A DNA stretch of 12,179 nucleotides from AP-15 sp035252905. GTDB lineage: Bacteria; Pseudomonadota; Alphaproteobacteria; ATCC43930; CGMCC-115725. A model generated the notes under the pieces. It was not told the origin of the DNA, searched no databases, and saw only the letters and a list, made by a program, of their open reading frames with translations. The DNA is taken from contig DATFCQ010000387.1 in NCBI GenBank assembly GCA_035252905.1, positions 1-12,179 of the forward strand, in the 5' to 3' direction. Position numbers and translations under genes: made by a program. Positions within the stretch are counted from its first letter, which is position 1; each line of letters opens with the position of its first letter. Positions 6,548-12,179 of this stretch are shown in pieces.

Positions 6548-7102
6548 ATGTCCACTCCTAGAGTTGCTACGTGCATTTTCTGTGATGATCTTCGCTATGA
6601 ATTAGGCGGAAAGCTCTCCATTATGGGGGTGTACGGGGGAGACATGATATTTCCTTTAGCTCCCCCAGTATCTGTTCTGAAATGGGGAATCGTTGTATGG
6701 TTAATTACTGATATTGATGATATTCCACAAAAGGTCGGAATCAGAGTTTTGATCCCGCCTGATAAGACACAAATAGCGGCCTTAGAAACGACAAGCCCTT
6801 TAGGAGCGGAGTATACAGAAGGTGCTACAAAAAACAATTGGAGGGCTGTCATGGTTTTGCCTCCAGCTACTTTCACTGAAGAAGGGTATGTCGAAGTAAT
6901 GGTTGATACAGAACAAGGAACAATACGCGCTGGCAGATTGTTTGTAAAATTTACTACTCAGCAAGCAGATACATCATCTAATGCCTCTTCCGTCAGAGAT
7001 AATATTCAATCTCCTTTGCAATCTCGGCCCGATGTTCAGGACTCATCCTCACGGCTCGCGTCTTCCCGCCGCGGCTCCCGGGTTCGGCGGCAGCGCTCCT
7101 AG
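6548..7102 (+). CDS. DUF6941-like protein, third gene of the cassette; altered C terminus
   Basis: A 184-residue protein starting eight bases after the HTH gene. The N-terminal part, PRVATCIFCDDLRYELGGKLSIMGVYGGDM (about 4-33), resembles the DUF6941 family, whose members begin with a FCDxxRxExGGKxSLxGVY-type motif; the family call is from memory. Residues about 40-137 look like a beta-rich fold ending with TIRAGRLFVKF. No signal peptide, membrane segment or catalytic motif is visible, and its function is unknown. From about residue 147 the protein becomes serine/arginine-rich, and from nt ~7025 the DNA turns sharply GC-rich. The antisense strand there reads as a different peptide (6993-7133), so the last ~40 residues may come from fusion at an insertion junction rather than from the family fold. 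No clear ribosome site is present, so translation may be coupled to the HTH gene. Confidence 0.6.
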   Translation: MSTPRVATCIFCDDLRYELGGKLSIMGVYGGDMIFPLAPPVSVLKWGIVVWLITDIDDIPQKVGIRVLIPPDKTQIAALETTSPLGAEYTEGATKNNWRAVMVLPPATFTEEGYVEVMVDTEQGTIRAGRLFVKFTTQQADTSSNASSVRDNIQSPLQSRPDVQDSSSRLASSRRGSRVRRQRS

Positions 7103-7133
7103 CCCAATCGGTTTCCAATTCCTCGCTGATCAC
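6993..7133 (-). pseudogene. Remnant or small ORF with a GGK/'MSPEHRAEIAKE' motif, antisense to the DUF6941-like 3' end
   Basis: The minus strand reads open from an upstream stop near 7175 to TGA at 6993-6995. The possible GTG start at 7133 would give 46 residues. It contains SRGGKTRAVRMSPEHRAEIAKE. Wording of the form LGGKARAxxMSPExRxEIAxKA is common at the C terminus of many small alphaproteobacterial proteins, usually ending AARARW; here the end is changed to IEYYL, as if cut at a junction near 7000. The residues just upstream of the GTG (KGEWHPSD) are also plausible coding sequence but lack a start, suggesting a degraded gene or a frameshift. The GC-rich codon use fits the host genome better than the island. 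It may be chance. Confidence 0.35.
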
Positions 7134-7363
7134 GTCGGAAGGATGCCACTCGCCTTTAGTCCTCGTGGTATGCTAAACTCCTCTCGTGTTAGGACTAGAC
7201 GGATGATGGCCCGCTGCAGCTTCCAGTAATTATTTCTCACTTGCGCCACGATACTTTTTCTGACCCGTGCTTTCCAGTAATCATGTGGGATATCGGGGCA
7301 AGCTACGCCACCCGCGTCGAGGCTGTTACAGTCCAAAGTGAGAAATTATCCAAGCGGGTAGGG
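7134..7363. other. Gene-poor stretch at the right edge of the island
   Basis: There is no convincing gene here. A minus-strand open frame of 68 codons (7130-7336) starts with TTG, lacks a ribosome site and has no recognised content. Small repeats are present: inverted ATTTCTCACTT / AAGTGAGAAAT (7232-7242, 7336-7346), direct TTCCAGTAAT (7221-7230, 7272-7281) and inverted TAGTCCT / AGGACTA (7157-7163, 7191-7197). It may be scar sequence between the inserted cassette and the boxB 3' end. Confidence 0.4.
7232..7346. repeat. 11-bp perfect inverted repeat enclosing ~93 bp
   Basis: ATTTCTCACTT at 7232-7242 is matched in reverse complement by AAGTGAGAAAT at 7336-7346, just downstream of boxB. The arms could mark the ends of a very small non-autonomous element or be chance. 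No flanking target duplication is evident. Confidence 0.4.
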
Positions 7364-8785
7364 CTAGAACCGCACATATTCGTAATCGACCGGAAGATCG
7401 TTGATGCCGCGTTCGGGCGGGGCGATCCAGCCGGCGATCTTGCCGGGTTCGGTGACCGGCCGCATCAGGGTCTTGACGAAATCACGGTCGGCTTCGGAGG
7501 GGAGCCATTCATACTGCCGCGCCTGCCAGGCTTCGCCGGCAACCGGGCGGCCTTGCGGATCGCAGGGCATCCCGGCCCACACTCCGATCGCGCGGCGAAA
7601 GCGCGGGCTCGGCAGAGCCAGCCGGAACTCGCGTCCGGCCTCCGCGATCTGCCGGTTCCAGCGCTGGACCGCATTGTCGCATTCGCGGATATAGGCGCGG
7701 CGCGTCACCTCGTTGACCGCACTGCGCAAGGGCACCTGCGTCACGCTCGTCCCGCCGCCCCGCTCGGGGATGTCGAGCGCCAGCGCCGCTTCCGCCGCGA
7801 CATGGTCGGGATAGCGCCGCTCGTCCGGCCGGCCCTTGATCCCGGCGGCGAAATAATTCGCCGCGTTCGACGAGACCTCGGCGCCGAACAGGTCGAGCGA
7901 CGAGCTGAACCAGAAATTCAGAAAACGCTGGATCGTCAACAGGTCGATCGCGCCCGCCTCGCGCACCCGCAGCGGATCGTCGCTGCCGGTCTCGTCCATG
8001 ACTTCGAGCGTGCGCTTGACGATGCGCGCGATGCCGGTGGCGCCGACGAACATGTGGTGCGCCTCTTCGGCAAGCATGAAGCGGCAGGTGCGCGATAAAG
8101 GATCAAAACCGCTCTCGGCGAGCGACTTCAATTGGAACTTGCCGTCGCGGTCGGTGAAGCAGGTGAAGAACAGAAAGCTCAACCATTCCTCGATCGGCTC
8201 GTTGAACGTGCCGAGGATGCGCGGCCTGTCGCGGTCGCCCGAGTGGCGCTCCAACAGGGCTTCCGCCTCCTCGCGGCCGTCGCGGCCGAAATAGGCGTGC
8301 AACAGATACACCATCGCCCACAGATGCCGCCCTTCCTCGACATTGACCTGGAACAGGTTGCGCAGATCGTAGAGCGAGGGGGCGGTCATGCCGAGAAGGC
8401 GCTGCTGCTCGACCGAGGCGGGCTCGGTGTCGCCCTGCGTGACGATCAGCCGGCGCAGGGTTGCGCGGTGCTCGCCCGGAACCTGCTGCCAGACCGGCTC
8501 GCCGTACAGGTCGCCAAAGCCGATGCGGCGCTCGGGCTCGGGTTCGGCGAGAAAGATGCCCCAGCGGTATTCCGGCATCCGGACCATGCCGTAGATCGCC
8601 CAGCCCGCGGCGTCGACGCCGATTGCGGTGCGCAGATAGATTTCAGCGTTCTGAAACCGAGTCGGGCCCATCTCGCTCCACCAGTCGAGAAAGCGCGGCT
8701 GCCAGTGTTCGAGGGCGCGCCGCAAGGCGCGGTTCTGCGCCAGATCGACGTTGTTCGGGATGCGTTCAAAGGTGTCGATCGTCAT
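7364..8785 (-). CDS. boxB: Benzoyl-CoA 2,3-epoxidase, diiron oxygenase subunit BoxB
   Basis: A 473-residue cytosolic diiron enzyme, the length expected for BoxB. The family epoxidises benzoyl-CoA with O2, using electrons delivered by the reductase BoxA. The start FERIPNNVDLAQNRALRRALEHW is characteristic. The helical core has two carboxylate-histidine motifs for iron: NVEEGRHLW (148-156, EExxH type with His154) and MLAEEAHHMF (237-246). FNEPIEEWLSF (194-204) supplies further acidic residues, and the C terminus ends PVDYEYVRF. The ATG overlaps the boxC stop (TAATG), indicating translational coupling. The frame is open upstream to 9535, but that part is a shadow of boxC. No boxA follows on this strand; the next DNA is the island. 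The reductase must be elsewhere if the pathway works. Confidence 0.95.
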   Translation of the reverse strand: MTIDTFERIPNNVDLAQNRALRRALEHWQPRFLDWWSEMGPTRFQNAEIYLRTAIGVDAAGWAIYGMVRMPEYRWGIFLAEPEPERRIGFGDLYGEPVWQQVPGEHRATLRRLIVTQGDTEPASVEQQRLLGMTAPSLYDLRNLFQVNVEEGRHLWAMVYLLHAYFGRDGREEAEALLERHSGDRDRPRILGTFNEPIEEWLSFLFFTCFTDRDGKFQLKSLAESGFDPLSRTCRFMLAEEAHHMFVGATGIARIVKRTLEVMDETGSDDPLRVREAGAIDLLTIQRFLNFWFSSSLDLFGAEVSSNAANYFAAGIKGRPDERRYPDHVAAEAALALDIPERGGGTSVTQVPLRSAVNEVTRRAYIRECDNAVQRWNRQIAEAGREFRLALPSPRFRRAIGVWAGMPCDPQGRPVAGEAWQARQYEWLPSEADRDFVKTLMRPVTEPGKIAGWIAPPERGINDLPVDYEYVRF

Positions 8786-10419
8786 TAGATCCGCTCCCAG
8801 TCGAAGCGTGGGCGCTTGCCGCTGCCGTAGCTTTTCAGCGCGCCCTCGGCGCCGGCCGCGTTCGGGCGCAAAAAGACCCAGTTCTGCCAGGCCGACAGCC
8901 GGCCCGCGATGCGGGTCGCCAGGGTCTCGGGTCCGGCGAAGCGCAGATTGGCTTCGAGACCGGCGAGCGCGTCGGGAGACAGGCTCGCGCGCTCTTCGAG
9001 CGCGAGGCGGATCTCGTCGGCCCAGTCGAGTTCGTCCGGGGCAAAAGTCACAAGGCCGAGCTGCTGCGCCGCCGCGGCGTCGAGAAGGCGCCCCTCGGAG
9101 GGGGCGAGGGCGGCGGCGGCCGCCTCGTCGTTGAACCGGGTCTCCAGCCGGGTCCGGCCGTTCGCCATTTCGAGCCCGCCGAATTGCAGGGGGCCGAGGG
9201 CGATCGCCGACGGCGCCTCGCCCCCCATCAGCATATAGCTGCGGTCGGCGGCGAGCGCCAATTCGAACAGGCTGCCGGCAAAGCACGAGCCCTCGTCGAC
9301 GAGGGCGACGAGGCTCTTTCCGCACAGATCGAGCCGCCTCAGGCTGCGCCGCAGGACGCCGAGCGCGGCGCGCACAAACCAGTGATCGCGGTGGGCGGCG
9401 ATGACGGCGTCGCCGGCGAGGACGAGGGCGGGATCGCCCCGCGTCTCCAGGATCAGGGTGCCGATCTCGTGCTCGTTCGCGCGCAACAATAACAGCGCGT
9501 CGTCGAGTTCGCGCGCGACCGCGAGCGGCCACCAATTCGCGCCGGCGGCGAGGATGCCGGCAAGTCCGTCCGGCACGTCGGCGCGCTCCGGCCCGGTCAC
9601 GGTGATCGTCGCACGCCGCTCGGCGCGGGCAAGGCGCACCGCGACCCGGCGGTAACGCCAGCCCTCGGCCTCGCCGCGGCGGTCGAGAGGGGGAAGCGCA
9701 ATCCCCTCAACCTCGGTTGGGTGATCGCTGTCGGCCGCGAGCGCGCGGGCGCGCGCGGCGACGAGAGCGGCGAACCCGGCGGGCGGGGCGATATGGTCGA
9801 CGAGCTTCCAGGCGAGCGCGCGGTCGGCGCGCACCCCCTCGGCCGAAGTCGCGAAGACGTCGGCGAGGTCGCGCCGCACCTTGCGCTTGTCGGTCAGGCG
9901 GGTGAGCCCGCCGGTGCCGGGCAGGACGCCCAACAGCGCCACTTCCGGCAAGGACAGCGTCGTCGAGCGGTCGTCGACCATCAGGATCTCGTCGCAGGCG
10001 AGCGCCAATTCATAGCCGCCGCCGGCGCAGGCGCCGTTGACGGCGGCGATGAACTTGATCCCGCCATGCCGGCTGATGTCCTCGATTGCGTTGCGGGTCT
10101 CGTTGGTGAAGCGGCAGAAATCGACCTTCTCGGCATGGCTCGCCTGCGCCAGCATGTAGATGTTGGCGCCCGAGCAGAAGACGCGCTCCTTGCCGCCGGT
10201 GACGACGACGACGCGCACCTGCGGGTGCTCGAAGCGGATACGGTCGAGGGCGTCCAACAGCTCGATGTCGACGCCGAGATCGTAGGAGTTGAGCTTCAAA
10301 CGATAATCCGGGCGCACTCCGCCCTCCTCGGCAACGTCGAGGACAAGGGTGGCGACGGCGCCCTCGCAATGCAGCCGCCAATGACGCCAGCGCCCGGGAT
10401 CGGTGTCGAAGGTGATCAT
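8785..10419 (-). CDS. boxC: 2,3-epoxybenzoyl-CoA dihydrolase BoxC
   Basis: A 544-residue crotonase-superfamily enzyme. BoxC opens the ring of 2,3-epoxybenzoyl-CoA with two waters, releasing formate and giving 3,4-didehydroadipyl-CoA semialdehyde. The N-terminal crotonase domain shows YRLKLNSYDLGVDIELLDAL (39-58), the oxyanion-hole segment FCSGANIYML (81-90), NGACAGGGYELALACDE (128-144) and LPEVALLGVLPGTGG (157-171). The second half (about 260-540) is a diverged repeat of the fold, ending WQNWVFLRP and SYGSGKRPRFDWERI, typical BoxC endings. The start ATG 10419 (MITFDTDPGRW) is preferred because a GGCGGA site lies six bases upstream; the longer frame to 10536 encodes an arginine/glycine-rich extension across the divergent promoter region. 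The stop TAA overlaps the boxB ATG. It is first gene of the unit, divergent from the benzoate-CoA ligase gene. Confidence 0.93.
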   Translation of the reverse strand: MITFDTDPGRWRHWRLHCEGAVATLVLDVAEEGGVRPDYRLKLNSYDLGVDIELLDALDRIRFEHPQVRVVVVTGGKERVFCSGANIYMLAQASHAEKVDFCRFTNETRNAIEDISRHGGIKFIAAVNGACAGGGYELALACDEILMVDDRSTTLSLPEVALLGVLPGTGGLTRLTDKRKVRRDLADVFATSAEGVRADRALAWKLVDHIAPPAGFAALVAARARALAADSDHPTEVEGIALPPLDRRGEAEGWRYRRVAVRLARAERRATITVTGPERADVPDGLAGILAAGANWWPLAVARELDDALLLLRANEHEIGTLILETRGDPALVLAGDAVIAAHRDHWFVRAALGVLRRSLRRLDLCGKSLVALVDEGSCFAGSLFELALAADRSYMLMGGEAPSAIALGPLQFGGLEMANGRTRLETRFNDEAAAAALAPSEGRLLDAAAAQQLGLVTFAPDELDWADEIRLALEERASLSPDALAGLEANLRFAGPETLATRIAGRLSAWQNWVFLRPNAAGAEGALKSYGSGKRPRFDWERI

Positions 10420-10574
10420 CGCAATTCCGCCGTCGCCCGGTCGAGCCTTGCGGCCATACTGCCCCTCGCGGAGGCGCTCGAAAAGGCCATAAAAGCCGGT
10501 GCCGCGGCCGGGCATTCGCCGCCGCCGGCCGTACATTATATGGTGGGGGCCGGAAAGAGCGCAGGGAGGGGCGA
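10420..10574. promoter_or_regulatory. Divergent promoter region between boxC and the benzoate-CoA ligase gene
   Basis: 155 bases separate two divergently read genes of one pathway, so shared control is likely. The only AT-rich spot is TACATTATATGG (10532-10543), enclosed by a 6-bp inverted repeat CCGGCC / GGCCGG (10525-10530, 10548-10553); it could be a -10 region with an overlapping operator. GGCCATA occurs twice (about 10451-10457 and 10488-10494). TGCA-rich BoxR-type operators, as described in Azoarcus, are not apparent. AGGGAGGG (10563-10570) is the ligase ribosome site. Confidence 0.5.
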
Positions 10575-12179
10575 ATGGACGCCTACAACGCCGCCGCCGA
10601 TCTCGTCGGACGCAACCTTGCCGCCGGCCGCGGCGGCAAGACCGCGTTCATCGACGATAGGGGCCGCTACAGCTACGCCGACCTCGCCGGGCGGGTGAAC
10701 CGCTTCGCCAATATGGTCCGGCACCGCGGCCTGCACCGCGAAGAGCGCATCCTCCTGTGCCTGCAGGACGGCATCGACTTTCCGACCGCCTTCCTGGGCG
10801 CGATCCTGGCCGGGATCGTACCGGTCGCGGTCAACACGATGCTGCCGCCCGAGGATTATGCCTTCATGCTGCGCGACAGCCGGGCGCAGGCGGTTGTCGT
10901 CTCGGCGCCGCTCGCGGCCAAGATTGAGGCGGCCGCGGCAACGCTCGCCGAACCCCGCCCCGAGATCCTCGTTGCCGGCGCCGAGCCGGGCGCGCCCATG
11001 GGGCTCGCAACATTGCTCGCGCAGATGCCGGACCAGGCCGAGGCCGCACCGACCCATCCCGACGAGCCCTGTTTCTGGCTCTATTCCTCGGGCTCGACCG
11101 GACGGCCGAAAGGCACCGTGCACATCCATTCGAGCCTTGTCGCAACGGCCGATCTCTACGGCGTGCCGATCCTCGGCATCGCCGAGAGCGATCTTGTGTT
11201 CTCGGCCGCCAAACTGTTTTTCGCCTATGGGCTCGGCAATTCGCTGACCTTTCCCTTGGCGGTCGGCGCCACCGCGATCCTCCTCGCCGAGCGCCCGACC
11301 CCGGCCGTGATCGGCCATGTCCTGCGCACCCACCGGCCGACAATCTTCTACGGCGTGCCGACGCTTTACAACGCGCTGTTGGCGAGCGCCGAACTGCCCC
11401 CTCGCGAGGAACTGGCGCTGCGCCGCTGCGCCTCGGCCGGCGAGCCGCTGCCGGCCGAGATCGGCCGGCGCTGGCTCACGCGCACCGGCGTCGACATCCT
11501 TGACGGCATTGGCTCGACCGAGATGCTGCACATTTTCCTGTCCAACCGCCCGGACGAGGTGCGCTACGGCACCACCGGCCGGCCGTTTCCCGGCTATGCG
11601 CTGAAGCTTCTCGACGAGGACGGCGCGCCGGCCGACCCGGGCGAGATCGGCGATCTCTTGGTCAGCGGCCCGTCGAGCGCCCTCTGCTACTGGAACAACC
11701 GGGAGCGCAGCCGCGCCACCTTTCAGGGACTGTGGACGCGCACCGGCGACAAGTACCGGGTCAACGAGGACGGCTATTACGTCTATTGCGGGCGCAGCGA
11801 CGACATGCTGAAGGTCAGCGGCCAATACGTCTCGCCGGCCGAGGTCGAGGCGGCATTGATGACCCATGACGGCGTACTCGAAGCCGCCGTGGTCGGGGCG
11901 GCGGACGAGAGCGGGCTCGTCAGGCCCAAGGCCTTTGTCGTGACGAGCCCCGGCACCGCCGCCGGCCCTAGACTCGCCGACGCCCTGTCGGAGCATGTCC
12001 GAAGCCTGCTGCCGCCGTTCAAATGCCCGCGCTGGTTCGCCTTTATCGACGAATTGCCAAAGACCGCGACCGGCAAGATCCAGCGCTTCAAACTGCGCGA
12101 GGAGGGTGCGGCGGAGCAAAGCCCCTCTCCCCGCGCGCGGGGAGAGGGAGGGACCCGCGGCGAAGCCGTGGGAGGGTGA
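10575..12179 (+). CDS. bclA: Benzoate-CoA ligase (AMP-forming), with REP-encoded C-terminal tail
   Basis: A 534-residue adenylate-forming ligase (ANL superfamily) that converts benzoate, ATP and CoA to benzoyl-CoA, the substrate of BoxAB. Motifs in order: LYSSGSTGRPKGTVHIH (169-185, P-loop), FYGVPTLYNALL (258-269), DGIGSTEMLHIF (310-321), LWTRTGDKY (386-394), GRSDDMLKVSGQYVSPAEVE (406-425, hinge) and PKTATGKIQRFKLR (495-508) with the catalytic Lys501. The N terminus MDAYNAAADLVGRNLAAGRG fits the benzoate-CoA ligase family, and a strong AGGGAGGG site lies about five bases before the ATG. The recognisable protein ends at about residue 510; residues 511-534 (GAAEQSPSPRARGEGGTRGE...) are coded by a palindromic repeat. 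Activity on substituted benzoates is possible. It is divergent from boxC and ends at the window edge. Confidence 0.93.
   Translation: MDAYNAAADLVGRNLAAGRGGKTAFIDDRGRYSYADLAGRVNRFANMVRHRGLHREERILLCLQDGIDFPTAFLGAILAGIVPVAVNTMLPPEDYAFMLRDSRAQAVVVSAPLAAKIEAAAATLAEPRPEILVAGAEPGAPMGLATLLAQMPDQAEAAPTHPDEPCFWLYSSGSTGRPKGTVHIHSSLVATADLYGVPILGIAESDLVFSAAKLFFAYGLGNSLTFPLAVGATAILLAERPTPAVIGHVLRTHRPTIFYGVPTLYNALLASAELPPREELALRRCASAGEPLPAEIGRRWLTRTGVDILDGIGSTEMLHIFLSNRPDEVRYGTTGRPFPGYALKLLDEDGAPADPGEIGDLLVSGPSSALCYWNNRERSRATFQGLWTRTGDKYRVNEDGYYVYCGRSDDMLKVSGQYVSPAEVEAALMTHDGVLEAAVVGAADESGLVRPKAFVVTSPGTAAGPRLADALSEHVRSLLPPFKCPRWFAFIDELPKTATGKIQRFKLREEGAAEQSPSPRARGEGGTRGEAVGG
12123..12148. repeat. Perfect 26-bp GC-rich palindrome (REP-like) inside the ligase 3' end
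   Basis: Two 13-base arms (CCCTCTCCCCGCG and its complement) meet without a loop. It is followed by GGGACCCGCGGCGAAGCC and GTGGGAGGGTGA, wording known (from memory) from dispersed intergenic repeats of alphaproteobacteria. Here it lies within the open frame, before the stop at the window end, and supplies the terminal residues of the ligase. The rest of the element may continue past the window. Confidence 0.75.

Noticed and set aside
7130..7336. 68-codon minus-strand frame whose TGA overlaps the GTG of the antisense remnant (GTGA)
   Set aside because: It starts with TTG, has no Shine-Dalgarno and no recognisable family; its repeated YWK comes from the 10-bp DNA repeat. The overlap looks accidental.
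9085..9125. GC-rich CCCCTCGGAGGGGGCGAGGG stretch in boxC as another captured REP
   Set aside because: The encoded alanine-rich segment fits a surface helix of the enzyme and no extended palindrome is present.
8786..9535. N-terminal extension of BoxB to 9535
   Set aside because: It is an arginine/alanine-rich out-of-frame reading of boxC; the BoxB family start at 8785 overlaps the boxC stop as TAATG.
10420..10536. N-terminal extension of BoxC to 10536
   Set aside because: The extra residues are arginine/glycine-rich, unlike the family, and cross the divergent promoter; the ATG at 10419 has a ribosome site.
10536..12119. 527-codon minus-strand open frame opposite the benzoate-CoA ligase
   Set aside because: It is antisense to a gene with all ANL motifs intact; long antisense frames are expected at this GC content.
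1..12179. CRISPR array, tRNA, rRNA, integrase or transposase
   Set aside because: No regularly spaced repeats, no cloverleaf-like sequence and no recombinase motifs were seen on either strand.

Overview
The window looks like high-GC alphaproteobacterial chromosome, probably a Rhizobiales/Rhodospirillales-type soil or plant-associated bacterium. This rests on the strongly GC-biased codon use, an XRE regulator of a type common in that class, REP-like palindromes, and a box-type aerobic benzoyl-CoA pathway. No 16S rRNA or tRNA is present, so the taxonomic call is an inference.

Left part (1-3304, + strand): the 3' end of a membrane-anchored anti-sigma-factor-like protein. A CBS-pair protein follows, overlapping by 4 bp (GTGA) an SLC13/DASS-type permease that carries two cytoplasmic TrkA-C (RCK_C) domains. 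A lone XRE-family regulator comes next. A 25-bp imperfect inverted repeat (3238-3303) separates it from the convergent genes.

Middle (3324-5335, - strand): a two-gene unit in which a DapA-superfamily (DHDPS-like) aldolase/hydro-lyase precedes gentisate 1,2-dioxygenase. A ~350-bp region upstream (5336-5686) holds a perfect 13-bp tandem repeat and a short palindrome and has no convincing gene.

Island (about 5450-7360): base composition drops visibly and the genes switch to the + strand. Three tightly packed genes encode a protein with a RelE/HigB-like C-terminal half, an HTH antitoxin/regulator-like protein overlapping it by 14 bp, and a DUF6941-like protein 8 bp downstream. This resembles a toxin-antitoxin module with a third gene and is the best candidate for an undescribed system. 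The 3' end of the third gene runs into GC-rich sequence whose antisense strand encodes a short GGK/'MSPEHRAEIAKE'-type peptide, suggesting an insertion junction. A gene-poor stretch with small repeats follows.

Right part (7364-12179): boxC and boxB (- strand, stop and start overlapping as TAATG) encode the 2,3-epoxybenzoyl-CoA dihydrolase and the diiron benzoyl-CoA 2,3-epoxidase. A divergent benzoate-CoA ligase gene lies on the + strand. Together they activate benzoate to benzoyl-CoA, epoxidise it and hydrolytically open the ring. The reductase gene boxA and the aldehyde dehydrogenase are not in the window; the island lies directly downstream of boxB. The ligase ends in a tail encoded by a GC-rich REP-like palindrome.
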